DNA of 64,000 nt from Pteria penguin (taxonomy: Eukaryota; Mollusca; Bivalvia; Pterioida; Pteriidae), in the NCBI GenBank assembly GCA_035048485.1, contig CM068586.1:35094563-35158562 (forward strand). Reading direction: 5' to 3'. A model generated the notes under the pieces. The model was given only the letters and a program-made list of their open reading frames with translations. It did not search any database and was not told where the DNA came from. The position numbers and the translations under genes were made by a program. This document shows, one piece after another, positions 11,401-26,625 of this stretch (positions are counted from its first letter, which is position 1; each line of letters begins with the position of its first letter).

Positions 11401-13670
11401 ATTAATGATGATGACGATGATGATGATATAAACTATAATTACTTCTTATGCATACGGCTAAATTAGAACCAACTGGTACACAAGTTCTCCTCTGACTGCA
11501 TCGCGAGCCTGCCTGCCACTAGAAGAGTATTCTTTATATGTAAACAAAGTGATCAAACAAAATACAACAATAATAGTAATCAATCATTATTAATTCATAA
11601 ACTTTCGAATTTCTGATATAAACATACATGTCATATGTCTATAAGGTAAAATGAATTACTAACGTAAACTGCTCATATAATTATTATCCTCACCAAATGT
11701 CTTTAATGGTGATTATATAGATGTATTACAATTGTGAAAACATAAATCATCAGAGATGAAAAGGAAGAATATTTACTCGAAGTTATTTGTGAATGGTTTA
11801 TGTATCACTGCAATGACTTAACATTTACATTTCAAGTCATATTTTTCACATTTCTATTCTGCGGTATAATATTATTGTAAATCCTTCGTATCTGGTTCAC
11901 AAATTCATAACGTATATATGTTCAAATATATATTCTTGTACCGGTGGATCAGCACATGTATGAGAAAGGTAAGCACTTCCCCTCATACTTTGAGCGCAAA
12001 CTTCCTTTAACTGCATTCTTTGTTGATTCTCGTCTTTTTTATGAAATAGTATATTTTTTCTTCATGAAAGGCTTGGATAGGATTTCTTTGACGCAAAAAA
12101 AACCCTGTAAATTAGTCAGTCTCAATTTCTAGATTAATTCAAATAATAAAGATTATTATATAAATAAATGTATTTGCATGAATTCCTTGCACAATATGAA
12201 AGTTTCAACATTATATGTTTTTTCAGTGATACCAAGGGCAAAAGATGTGAAAATATTTGGTAACAAAGAGCATAATATGTATAAGCCAAAACCCATTTTA
12301 AGGTTTAGAGTATATTTCGGGAACACTACGGATTCCTATCGTTCATATAAATGGTGGAGTGAACCTCGACGTTTTGTTACATTGTGGTTTACTTGAAATA
12401 TACATTTACTCACCGGTTGGCACACGTGTCTTTCTAATCAATAAAAATATATAATGTTTTCTGCAGTTGCTTTGCAAATTATGACTAACAAAAATAATAA
12501 ACACATTTAATATATCAAGCTAAAGTAAATATGGGTTTGTTTAATGCAATGATATTTCAGTAGTAAAACGTTTGGTGGAACCTACATGCCTCGAATGGAA
12601 GATAACATAGTGAGTTACAGGATAGAACTCTTACTCTTTTGGTTACTAGGATACTTTATCTGGATCAGAAGGGATATCCATTGGCATACACTCATATTGT
12701 AAATATTTATGATCAAAGCATATAATTAAATTAAATAATTATATTAAAAGAAATATTCCAACACAGACATCAAAATGCGACGTTTTATAATAAATTTCAT
12801 GGCTACTGAAACAAGATCTACCCGCTGTTGGATGTTTCGAAAAGAAATTATTTGTTGGAAATAATTGATTAATACTGACCTCTAATACATCGTCCATATC
12901 CGTTTCTAGGACTGACAAATAAACAGACATGCCCGCTTTTACATTGTGGTCTTTCCGGTTGTTTCTGTTTTGTGATAAAATAATACAATAATTCATAGGA
13001 ACCTTTAGACATATTTTGAAAGAAAATGCTAGTTGTACTTAAAGCTACTATTTTATAATAGATCTATATTATACACACCGAAACATATTTATATATATGT
13101 AACCCATTAAATTATCACGTCATAAATAATAAACAATATATTCCTGAAAATATTTATTAACACTAATTTTGTAACCCTTACTAATTATAATAATAACTTT
13201 GATGTATAACAATTAAAAGTCAATAAGTATCATGTAGTGTTCCTTGTGTTGTTGTATTTTTAATTGTAATATATTTAATTAAGATTAACAGAGAAATCAT
13301 AGTAAATATATGCATGCATTTATCATTAATAGAAGTTGATAAGTAATGAAAGAAAGATCAAAAGTTAATGACTATGAATCTAATTCTCTTTATACCCTTT
13401 AAACGAAGATTGTGGGTAATGTAGGATTCACCTTGTCCGTCCGTATGTATGACTAATATAAGGAATTTAAGAAAGCAAGTTTCTCAAATTGTACAAGTAG
13501 GACATGCAATACACTTACATCAGTGATGTATCTTGGGATGAATTATTGCATGTTTAAGCTTTCTCACCGCGGGATGTGTTTGTCCCGTTCGGAGAGCTGT
13601 AGAAACAAAATTCCAACTTAGAATAAGAAGTCAACATGCATAATACTTACCGGATAGCAATACCCAAGAA
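8450..13670 (-). CDS. Gene A: 5'-incomplete secreted cysteine-rich protein, exons 2-9
   Basis: No family is recognised. Minus-strand exons, in order, matching exons 2-9 of genes C and D: 13,651-13,670; 12,880-12,964; 12,414-12,433; 11,443-11,518; 10,530-10,549; 10,080-10,149; 9,171-9,187; 8,450-8,566 (stop TGA at 8,452-8,450). All have AG acceptors, GT donors and the phase pattern 1/0/1/0. They encode 140 residues with all 18 conserved cysteines: four modules of C-x(5-11)-C-x5-C-x(9-11)-C, a CC in the last and a final Cys before the stop. The 2-kb stretch that holds promoter and signal-peptide exon in gene C is absent upstream, and I found no replacement ATG exon. It is thus either a pseudogene with intact frames or a gene with an unseen first exon. 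The last exon is one codon shorter than in C and D. It is the mirror copy of gene B. Confidence 0.7.
9806..9925 (+). repeat. Dispersed bivalve-type repeat in intron 7
   Basis: Contains 'ggagacgcttactc', 'gggcatctgatatcat' and 'tttcaggggtccgtg'. Counterparts sit in the same intron of B (about 30,365-30,490), C (about 42,826-42,925) and D (about 56,764-56,880). A related segment lies at about 17,935-18,010 and 22,010-22,085. Its shared position in intron 7 means it was there before the gene copies split. Confidence 0.6.
11393..11432 (-). repeat. (ATG/CAT)n microsatellite beside the exon 5 donor of gene A
   Basis: Imperfect trinucleotide run starting about 10 nt downstream (gene sense) of the exon 5 donor. 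The same tract is at the same place in B (28,861-28,920), C (41,610-41,655) and D (55,587-55,625). Confidence 0.8.
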
Positions 13671-14550
13671 CTGAAAAAAAAACATTGACATATGTTACCT
13701 TCTTGTTCTTATGTATATAGTTTAGAAATATATTTATGTTATCTGTTTAGATTTATGGCTGTTTCTAGACCAAAAGGAGATCACAATCCTCTTGGACATC
13801 TTGAAGCTGCAGTTCAAATCCCTAAGTACTGGGGAAAATTTATCTTATCTTTTCATTAGAAAGAAATTATTTTGACTTTTCTTTTTATATACTGAGTTGT
13901 AGAATATGGAAGGAGTCATATTCATACAATTGGAATATTCTCTAGAAGCGTCCAAAGTGTTACTACATGTAGTTTCATTTTAACTTCTAAACAAACTTTG
14001 GTTTAACCAATGGTTACATTCATAGATCTTGAGAAACTGGTCTCTCAAGGGGTCATATATTTCAAATCGCTGTAAACACATGCCCCTCATCTATGGGCCC
14101 GTCTGCTACAACAAAGGAATCGGGGGCGAGTTGGGGAAATAATGGTAGGAGTCATTTCGAGCCACAAAACGATAGTAGTGAGGTGTTATAAATCCTACGA
14201 AGCTGGGGTCAGCCATTGAGATGCTGCAATTTTTCCCATACTTCTCAAATAAATAGGCCTGTATTTAAATTGCCATAGCACATTAGATTATTTCACAGCA
14301 AATATCAGAATTACCGCAGCCCTGGTAAATCATCGTTGGAAATCGGTATTTTTTTTTTAAGATTTTACTACGTTTCCTATACCAACGGCAAATAATCTAA
14401 AACTGGTATTTTTGGTCAAATTTAACTTCGAAGAGGAGTTTATTACAGGGCCCCCCTCGCCCTTCTCAATCTACCAATAGAAGTCAAATATTTCAAAATT
14501 CTTATTTCATTTAATAAAAATAAAGATGTCGATCTATCTTTATAAAGCAC
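13671..14550. other. Region upstream of gene A exon 2, lacking exon 1
   Basis: Matches 25,747-26,625 inverted. Compared with gene C, homology runs from exon 2 up to about 26,305 (right-arm coordinate), then breaks, and resumes below about 25,940. The roughly 2 kb of C that holds promoter and exon 1 (36,290-38,300) is replaced by about 355 bp of unrelated sequence. Confidence 0.65.
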
Positions 14551-14665
14551 TGAAATGGAGTAGCCCAATTAGATTCTGGCTCCTAACCAAGATGTCTGGG
14601 GTTCGAAAAAGACCTGCAGCTCGTTCCTGACCGAGAAATCCCGGATTCGAGTTCCCCGGTGGCTA
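14551..14665 (+). repeat. tRNA-like dimeric module (left arm, inner copy)
   Basis: Degraded relative of 3,990-4,105. B-box-like 'ggttcgaaaaag' and 'ggattcgagttcc' are still visible. Confidence 0.5.
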
Positions 14666-17600
14666 GTCAGTATTCTATGGAATTGGAAAGTAAAACAGAG
14701 ACTCCTTCTCCTTTGAGCTGTATCTGTTATAAGAACATACATCTGAATTTCTGTCCGATGCATCAGTCACCTATGGATGTAGATAATAATATTGTTGATC
14801 TGAAATACCAATACCAATTCAATTATCATACATGTATCCTAAATCTAAATGCAGCTGCACAGCAAGGGACGTCTTGTCATATCGTCAGCTGATAATATTG
14901 AATATATTATGCAATAGTTTTATTAATTCAAACTTATATTAAATTAGAAATATGTTAAAATATTTGATTATGTAAGGCTGTATAATTCAGATATGCATGT
15001 AAATGAACATAAAGAGTACTGAAGACGAAGCATGAGCTTATAACTACATCTAGCATAACCCTTCCACAAAGTTCTTCTCTCTCCTGCAAAGAAAAAAATC
15101 TTCTGTGTCAAATGTCGATCATAGAGCTAAAGTAAATAAAAAAGTAAATAAAGTATCTATTTCACAAATAGCAAATAGAATTCGAAATAATAGCTGAACT
15201 AGATAAATATTCTAGACTAGACAAACCTGATATTAAAAGGGCGAGAACTGTGTAATTTTCTATCTGTATATCACCTGTGGTACGGTTGGTCATTCAGTAC
15301 ACGTAGATTGTAATAAACCAACGGACGACAAAGATACAAAATTTAAGTGATTAATAATGAAAAGAAGTCAATGGTGATAGATTTTCTGAAAATATTTTGG
15401 GTGACGTATTGAGTAGAATAAGCAACTAAGCGAAAGAGAACTGCGAAGCAACTAGCATTACTTTTTGGTGTAAAATATTATTAACAATATGATAAATATC
15501 TTACCATTATCTTTACATTTCTTGAGGAAATGCATAATTCCCCCTCCCCTTTTTTCTTCTTCTTAATTGATCTTTCTTAAGCTTTGAAATAATTATGATA
15601 ATGATATGAATAATAACAAGAACAGCATCAACAACAACAAAAATCTTGGAATCATGTCATTTCTAAATCAAGCAAACCATTTTTCTCACATTCCTCTAGA
15701 TGCCTCTGATTTTGATTTCTTACAATCCCAATAATACTATCCTGGATACACTTTGATTTCTATATCCATATTTAAATCTTAGAACTCGATTTTTTTTTTT
15801 ATTTTCAAAACAACTACAGCCAAACTTTAAACGATTATAAATTATGATTCCTGACGAACTTATATATATATTTGAAGTGAATATTTTGTGTCAGTATAGA
15901 GGGTACTGACAACTAAGGTTAGAACACTCTCAAGGAATAACACTGTATGTGAATACAATATGGCTATGTCTTCCAATATTGCCACCATAGCAGCCAACAA
16001 GAAATCCTTCGAACTAGATCTACTCCCCCATTTTAATGTGCTTTTGATATCTCGTTATCCAGACCTTTAAATGATATTCTGGACTGAGACCGATTCCGAT
16101 CATTTTACACAGATTTGACACCTTCTATACTGGAAGGTTACCTACTTTGACTTCTCCATATATAAATATATATGAAATTTACACGATTTGACTCTTTCTA
16201 TCGGGTATATGTGACGGGTGTGACTAGCAAGCAGGAGATGCTAACTCTCACCATCAAGAGGTTCACATATGCTCTTCAAGTAGACATTTTTCGTTGTTAT
16301 CTATTTGGTTTTCATTTTCACTGATTTTGTATGTCCTTTGGTTTCATGATTTTCGAACTTGCGGTTTGGATTTGTCCATCATCGTTAGGCTTTTACTTTA
16401 TAATTCTTTAGGCAGTAAATTTTGATAGAATGTGATTAATTGCTGTAATTTGAGGCAACATATGCAAGGATATTATTTTTGTCTTTTTCATTTAAATATG
16501 AATTTAATATTAAAATAAAACATTAACTGTATTGTTGCAAAGTCATCAGCAGAAACATGTACATTTTCCAAAATATAAGTATCACATGTTGTATGAAAAC
16601 TCTATTAACTAAATTCAAATTCAAATGCAGAATCATAGAGATGCAGAAACAGAAATATTGTATTAAGTAATGCAGGTAGATATACTTGCCATTTGTTACA
16701 TAGCATTGTTAATATGATCTAAGCTACCTTTACATATTGCAATCGATCATTTATTTGTAAAAATTCACATTCGTACATTTCTAAGATGCAATACCGTTTC
16801 GCTAGACCACTTAGTGCTTCATACTAATTTAGTTATTCATACAAATCTTATACTTAACTTGTATTAATAATTTAGATAGCCATTAAGGGCATTCTTACTA
16901 CACATCAACCTCATATGTTTTAATATTAGATCTCTCACATTAAACGTAATTAAAAAGGCTTCACATACTTTCGTTTATTTCTCTTTTTATATATAGTATA
17001 AATAATGAATGCACTTGTATATGACATAATGACTCTGAATACTTGAATGAAGTAGAAATACAATACTTTTTGCTTTGCTTATAATATCATATAAAATCAT
17101 TCTTCCTCACAAGTCATGACAAGAAAGCATATTTTTTTAATTGTTTCTGTATCACATTTTAAATACAAGCTTTATATAAATTTTATAACCTTTTATATCA
17201 CCAACTAGTGTATTTCCGTATAATTCAACCATAAAATGACTTTCTGGTTTTATTCATTTTTTATTTTATTATTATTTTGTTTCAGAGGGGGTGGGGGAGG
17301 GATGTCATTATAGTGTTTCTTTATATGTTTTACTCGTTATTGTCGGATACAAATTTCAACTAATGTTTGTCACCCATCCTTTAATAATTTACCAAAACAA
17401 TAATGTAACTATTGTGGTAAATAATTACACAATGTCGAAAGAATGTACAGTCACCATCTGAATGGAAATATGTAGATTACTTTTAAAACGTTTCCTCGTA
17501 AAATAAGCATAGCGTTCAGGCCACGAAAAATTTCCCTGAAAACCCATTACAATATATCCGGGGAAAATTTCTTAATACGATCAGCCCTTTCAGTTCGCAT

Positions 17601-17835
17601 ATAACCCCCTGAAATTCGGAATATTGACAAATGTTTCATTTACGTTGTCATAATTGTGTGCATCAGGTGTCTGTTGGGTTCTTGATGTCAGTGGCAAAAC
17701 TTAAATCTCTGGTTACGCTAACCAGTGGTATAACTTCATTTTATTAATTAACTGAGATGAAACTAACTTTACTTTACACATCTTAATGACTTTACATTTT
17801 AAGTCATTCTCCCAACTTCAACCATTGCTTAGCTA
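14666..17835. other. Unit sequence and end of a preceding unit, non-coding
   Basis: Positions 15,180-14,670 (minus) parallel 35,390-35,900 upstream of C, and about 16,500-16,620 parallels the unit 3' flank at 33,290-33,430. The arm therefore includes the remains of one more unit boundary. No gene is seen. A short TA run at 15,860-15,873 is the unexpanded counterpart of the right-arm (AT)n tract. Confidence 0.55.
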
Positions 17836-18010
17836 AGTGAAAAACGAAGAAGTACCGAAGGGTAAATCATATCTCAAAGTCCAGGGAATAAAGGGGACAA
17901 TATCGTATTTAGTGTCATATTCAGACAAATGCGAACCCCCAAAAAATTGAGGTGAGACCAGGTGCCCGGAAGGAGTGAGCGTCCCCTGGTTGTATGCAAC
18001 ACCCGTCCTG
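17836..18010. repeat. Dispersed repeat ('cgaagtaccgaagggtaaa' type)
   Basis: Contains 'gaagtaccgaagggtaaat', 'tcatattcagacaaatg' and 'gagcgtcccctgg'. The mirror copy is about 22,010-22,187. Diverged copies of the first part lie in intron 4 of C (41,070-41,160) and D (55,044-55,140), so this is an interspersed element. Confidence 0.65.
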
Positions 18011-18177
18011 CAATAACCTTTCAAATAGATGAGGTAAATACATAAATATACACGCATGAACATACGAAGGAGACAGGAACACGAAGTCAAATTTCCCATT
18101 CAAGGCAGAAATGCTGCCTGCCTGAAATTCCGGTGTCGGAAACGCAGGTGCACAAATATCTGTATATACCACTACTG

Positions 18178-18480
18178 GGTCCAAAAACCCCTGAGAATCC
18201 CGTTTTTCACTGCAAAACTCTGCAACACCCTGAAAAACTCTGAAAAACACTGAAGTCTGCCTGAAAAACACTGAAAAACTCTGACAGCCCTGATAAACAC
18301 TGAAAAACTCTGAAGTCTACCCTGAAAAACTCTGAAAAACACTGACGACCCTGAAAAACTCCGCAAAACTCTGAAAAACACTGACGACCCTGAAAAACTC
18401 TGCAAAACTCTGAAAAACTCTGACGCCACTGAAAAACTCTGCAAAACTCTGAAAAACCCTGAAAAACACTGACACCTGCT
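18178..18480 (+). repeat. Degenerate ctgaaaaactctg minisatellite (left arm)
   Basis: Short units of about 13-15 bp (ctgaaaaactctg, caaaactctg, ctgaaaaacactgac) repeat throughout. Flanked by 'actgggtccaaaaacccc' on one side and a GC-rich block 'ccctccggccgtgcgat' (18,487-18,520) on the other. The mirror copy is 21,550-21,843, and a shorter third copy with the same flanks is 59,630-59,805. Confidence 0.85.
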
Positions 18481-18978
18481 GCGATGCCCTCCGGCCGTGC
18501 GATCGCGGCCTCGCGTACTTCTATACGGTCCCTTTTATAAGCCCTTGAAATGGTTCTATATATGGCCTTTAATAAGTATTAAATGTGATGAATTTATAAG
18601 CGGGGTATAAGAAAAAAAAAAACCCGCATTTTTTTACCATTTGTCAAGGATTTATCTTAACGATTTTTATAGATAAAATTACTAGGATATGGTTCCTATT
18701 CTGACCTACGTTTGTAAGATGATCTTTACATTTGCAGTTTAATAAATCACATTTTCACATGAATTACGTACTTAGCAAAAACAATTTTATTGACACAGGA
18801 CTTTCCAGCGCGATGTCACTTGATTTATTGATCGACTTAAAGAAAGAAAGAAGAATGAAACAAACAAACGAACGAACAAATAATCTAACTACAGCAGTAG
18901 CATGTTACTTAACATCGTTGTTTCATAGAGGTGCATGAAGGGAGGGGGAAATAAGTACAAAATATAGAACAAGACATT

Positions 18979-18985
18979 TAAAAAT

Positions 18986-19036
<51 letters not shown>

Positions 19037-19165
19037 TAATAAAAGCACTATTTTTCCGTACTGTAACATTTCGGCCACCGGCCTTCCTCGGCGGACTTCA
19101 TTTATTTATTTATTTATTTTCTTATTTATTTATTATTTATCTATTTATTTAATTATTAATTCATC
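18979..19165. repeat. (TTTA)n tracts flanking a GGCC hairpin
   Basis: Two TTTA-repeat tracts (18,979-19,034 and 19,100-19,165) enclose a segment with 'ggccaccggccttcctcgg' (about 19,070-19,090). The mirror is 20,882-21,044. Inverted homology stops inside the second tract at 19,141. Confidence 0.85.
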
Positions 19166-20881
19166 TATTTATTTATAATAAGAACATTAAACTTTTCCGT
19201 ACGAAAAAAATACATCAAAATAAATTTAATAAAAATAATAAGATTTTAAGAAATCGATAGACGAAGTTTACAGAAAACGCATAGTTTTAATTGTAAACAG
19301 ATAAATAAATACAGAAAAAAAGAAATAATTAATTCTATATATCCCAATCAATCATTTTAATAACACATAATGATTGATGTTTGTTTTTACATCTTTTCCA
19401 ATCTGTGTAAAGAATCCACCCAAATATCGTTATGTTACGACCTTAAGGCCGCTCCCCACTCTCTTTTGAGTTTAAAAGCATTCATGATTAATAGTGATAA
19501 ATCAGTATTGCATTCTTCATAAATTAGCGGCCATTCACCGATAAAACGCTGTGAAGTTGCGTTAATTTAATTCTACCAACTCTCCCCCCTTTTTTTAAAC
19601 AGTGTCCAACTTAAGTGAACAAGCATGGCTTTGAGTATGCGTATTTCCTTCTCGCTGCAGGCCGTAACGCAGCTACTTATTTAATCCGTATGTAAATTAA
19701 TGGAACAGAATAGCACTTTATATCACAGCTTTACAAATCTCACATTTCGCATGTATTCTATAATATTGCTATTATCAGAGGAAATGCGGAAGAAATTGAA
19801 CTTAAATAATTGATGTAGTTTAGTTTATGACATAAAAATAAATAAATGATCGCGTGTAAAACAAATTATTTCACTTTTGAAGATTGAAAATCAGTTTTTG
19901 TCCTAAACTTGAAAATCAGTTTTTGTCCTAAACTTTATAAGTCACTGTTAAAATAACACAAAATTAACATTGAAATGTATCAACTGGATATGTTTCAACC
20001 TGTTACTAAATATGTTTTGTCCCCTCATACATACCAACGACTGTTAATTACGATTCCCAATTTACAGCATGATAGGTAACAAACTATATGAGATTACGAG
20101 CGATATTTACCGGGTTAAACAACCGGATGTTTATTATGTAATGGAGTACTGATGACATGTAGAAAGGTAAAAAAACAAAGACATGTCGGATTAAAATAAA
20201 ACAATTTCAGATTCCATGCGTGTGCCGTTACTTTCTAATGAAGATATTCTAGTATAACATATATATATATATATATATCAATATATCAGTGTAACAACGT
20301 ATCTGTATCTGTAACTCTATACAATAAAATGATTTTATCTAACAGCACCCCCCCCCCCCGCCCTTTTCAATGGGAGACTGTGCCCTGCCCCCCCCCCCCC
20401 CCCTTTTCTTTCAAAAATTTCTAGATCCGCCCGCCTATTACGTATTGTAACAATGTATCCAGTAAGGGTCATGTATAGCAATGGCGAATACAAGGGCGCT
20501 CGCGGATCGACTAACAGCACCCCCCCCCCCCTTTTCAATGGGAGACTGTGCCCTCCCCCACCCCTTTTTTCTTTCAAAAATTTCTAGATCCGCCTATGAA
20601 CAGTATCTCCTTATTACGTATTGTAACAATGTATCCAGTAAGGGTCATGTATAGCAATGGCGAATACAAGGGCGCTCGCCCTGTTGACTGGGGCATACAT
20701 AAAAATACCCAGTCCTGTCAAAACTAGCAAAGTATTTGACCTTTATTTTCAAAATGACATATAAATTCAAGTAAACGGTGTCATATTTAGAACAGATACC
20801 TCGATCTGCCCCAACCTATGGATCCAAATCGTAAATTGTGGAGTAGGATGTTTAAATCATATAGTATATTTAAATTGAGAC
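19142..20881. other. Palindrome spacer (1,740 bp)
   Basis: Single-copy between the arms. 19,166-20,335 is AT-rich with no gene, with a short (AT)n at 20,259-20,278. 20,338-20,700 has two ~183-bp direct repeats with long C-runs. 20,701-20,881 is the tail shared with 61,380-61,535. Confidence 0.8.
20338..20700. repeat. Two ~183-bp direct repeats with poly-C runs
   Basis: Each has 'taacagcacccccc', 'tttcaatgggagactgtg', a second C-run and 'tttcaaaaatttctagatcc', then 'tccagtaagggtcatg'. Related copies lie at 61,150-61,320. Confidence 0.8.
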
Positions 20882-20986
20882 GATAAATAATAAATAAATA
20901 AGAAAATAAATAAATAAATAAATGAAGTCCGCCGAGGAAGGCCGGTGGCCGAAATGTTACAGTACGGAAAAATAGTGCTTTTATTA

Positions 20987-21037
<51 letters not shown>

Positions 21038-21549
21038 ATTTTTAAATGTCTTGTTCTATATTTTGTACTTATTTCCCCCTCCCTTCATGCACCTCTATGA
21101 AACAACGATGTTAAGTAACATGCTACTGCTGTAGTTAGATTATTTGTTCGTTCGTTTGTTTGTTTCATTCTTCTTTCTTTCTTTAAGTCGATCAATAAAT
21201 CAAGTGACATCGCGCTGGAAAGTCCTGTGTCAATAAAATTGTTTTTGCTAAGTACGTAATTCATGTGAAAATGTGATTTATTAAACTGCAAATGTAAAGA
21301 TCATCTTACAAACGTAGGTCAGAATAGGAACCATATCCTAGTAATTTTATCTATAAAAATCGTTAAGATAAATCCTTGACAAATGGTAAAAAAATGCGGG
21401 GTTTTTTTTTTTTTTCTTATACCCCGCTTATAAATTCATCACATTTAATACTTATTAAAGGTCATATATAGAACCATTTCAAGGGCTTATAAAAGGGACC
21501 GTATAGAAGTACGCGAGGCCGCGATCGCACGGCCGGAGGGCATCGCAGC

Positions 21550-21843
21550 AGGTGTCAGTGTTTTTCAGGGTTTTTCAGAGTTTTGCAGAGTTTTTCAGTG
21601 GCGTCAGAGTTTTTCAGAGTTTTGCAGAGTTTTTCAGGGTCGTCAGTGTTTTTCAGAGTTTTGCAGAGTTTTTCAGGGTCGTCAGTGTTTTTCAGGGTAG
21701 ACTTCAGAGTTTTTCAGTGTTTATCAGGGCTGTCAGAGTTTTTCAGTGTTTTTCAGACAGACTTCAGTGTTTTTCAGAGTTTTTCAGGGTGTTGCAGAGT
21801 TTTGCAGTGAAAAACGGGATTCTCAGGGGTTTTTGGACCCAGT
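21550..21843 (-). repeat. Degenerate ctgaaaaactctg minisatellite (right arm)
   Basis: Mirror of 18,178-18,480, with the same GC-rich block at 21,503-21,540. Through-reading frames rich in F, R, V, S and Q are by-products of the repeat. Confidence 0.85.
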
Positions 21844-22189
21844 AGTGGTATATACAGATATTTGTGCACCTGCGTTTCCGACACCGGAATTTCAGGCAGG
21901 CAGCATTTCTGCCTTGAATGGGAAATTTGACTTCGTGTTCCTGTCTCCTTCGTATGTTCATGCGTGTATATTTATGTATTTACCTCATCTATTTGAAAGG
22001 TTATTGCAGGACGGGTGTTGCATACAACCAGGGGACGCTCACTCCTTCCGGGCACCTGGTCTCACCTCAATTTTTTGGGGGTTCGCATTTGTCTGAATAT
22101 GACACTAAATACGATATTGTCCCCTTTATTCCCTGGACTTTGAGATATGATTTACCCTTCGGTACTTCGTTTTTCACTTAGCTAAGCAA

Positions 22190-25631
<3,442 letters not shown>

Positions 25632-25746
25632 TAGCCACCGGGGAACTCGAATCCGGGATTTCTCGGTCAGGAACGAGCTGCAGGTCTTTTTCGAACCCCA
25701 GACATCTTGGTTAGGAGCCAGAATCTAATTGGGCTACTCCATTTCA
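25632..25746 (-). repeat. tRNA-like dimeric module (right arm, inner copy)
   Basis: Mirror of 14,551-14,665, upstream of gene B and on the opposite strand to it, as in the C and D units. Confidence 0.5.
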
Positions 25747-26625
25747 GTGCTTTATAAAGATAGATCGACATCTTTATTTTTATTAAATGAAATAAGAATT
25801 TTGAAATATTTAACTTCTATTGGTAGATTGAGAAGGGCGAGGGGGGCCCTGTAATAAACTCCTCTTCGAAGTTAAATTTGACCAAAAATACCAGTTTTAG
25901 ATTATTTGCCGTTGGTATAGGAAACGTAGTAAAATCGTAAAAAAAATACCGATTTCCAACGATGATTTACCAGGGCTGCGGTAATTCTGATATTTGCTGT
26001 GAAATAATCTAATGTGCTATGGCAATTTAAATACAGGCCTATTTATTTGAGAAGTATGGAAAAAATTGCAGCATCTCAATGGCTGACCCCAGCTTCGTAG
26101 GATTTATAACACCTCACTACTATCGTTTTGTGGCTCGAAATGACTCCTACCATTATTTCCCCAACTCGCCCCCGATTCCTTTGTTGTAGCAGACGGGCCC
26201 ATAGATGAGGGGCATGTGTTTACAGCGATTTGAAATATATGACCCCTTGAGAGACCAGTTCTCAAGATCTATGAATGTAACCATTGGTTAAACCAAAGTT
26301 TGTTTAGAAGTTAAAATGAAACTACATGTAGTAACACTTTGGACGCTTCTAGAGAATATTCCAATTGTATGAATATGACTCCTTCCATATTCTACAACTC
26401 AGTATATAAAAAGAAAAGTCAAAATAATTTCTTTCTAATGAAAAGATAAGATAAATTTTCCCCAGTACTTAGGGATTTGAACTGCAGCTTCAAGATGTCC
26501 AATAGGATTCTGATCTCCTTTTGGTCTAGAAACAGCCATAAATCTAAACAGATAACATAAATATATTTCTAAACTATATACATAAGAGCAAGAAGGTAAC
26601 ATATGTCAATGTTTTTTTTTTTCAG

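Larger units (their letters stand above)
3676..19141 (+). repeat. Left arm of a 33-kb inverted duplication
   Basis: This arm is the reverse complement of 20,882-36,348. Paired points have coordinate sums of 40,023 (inner part), about 40,297 (middle) and 40,024 (outer end); the shifts come from a few indels. Matching landmarks include the 36-bp minisatellite, a tRNA-like SINE, all eight exons of genes A and B, the dimeric tRNA-like module, the GAAAAACTCT minisatellite and (TTTA)n tracts. Stretches over 200 bp are identical near the centre (for example 18,732-18,938 against 21,085-21,291). Differences become more frequent outward. Confidence 0.95.
18168..20881 (+). repeat. Composite repeat element, copy 1 (spans palindrome centre)
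   Basis: The order of parts is 'actgggtcc' flank, minisatellite, GC-rich block, an AT-rich part, (TTTA)n, then poly-C blocks with 'ttcaatgggagactgtg', 'tccagtaagggtcatg' and 'gacatataaattcaag'. The same order recurs, diverged, at 59,597-61,850 in the same orientation. The palindrome spacer is therefore the 3' part of this element, and the right arm begins inside it. No coding frame for mobility is seen; it may be a non-autonomous element or a nested set. Confidence 0.65.

Noticed and set aside
18172..18444. F/R/V/S/Q-rich frames in the ctgaaaaactctg minisatellite (also 21,552-21,845 and 59,593-59,805)
   Set aside because: Composition and frame openness come from the short repeat; the third copy differs in length and order.
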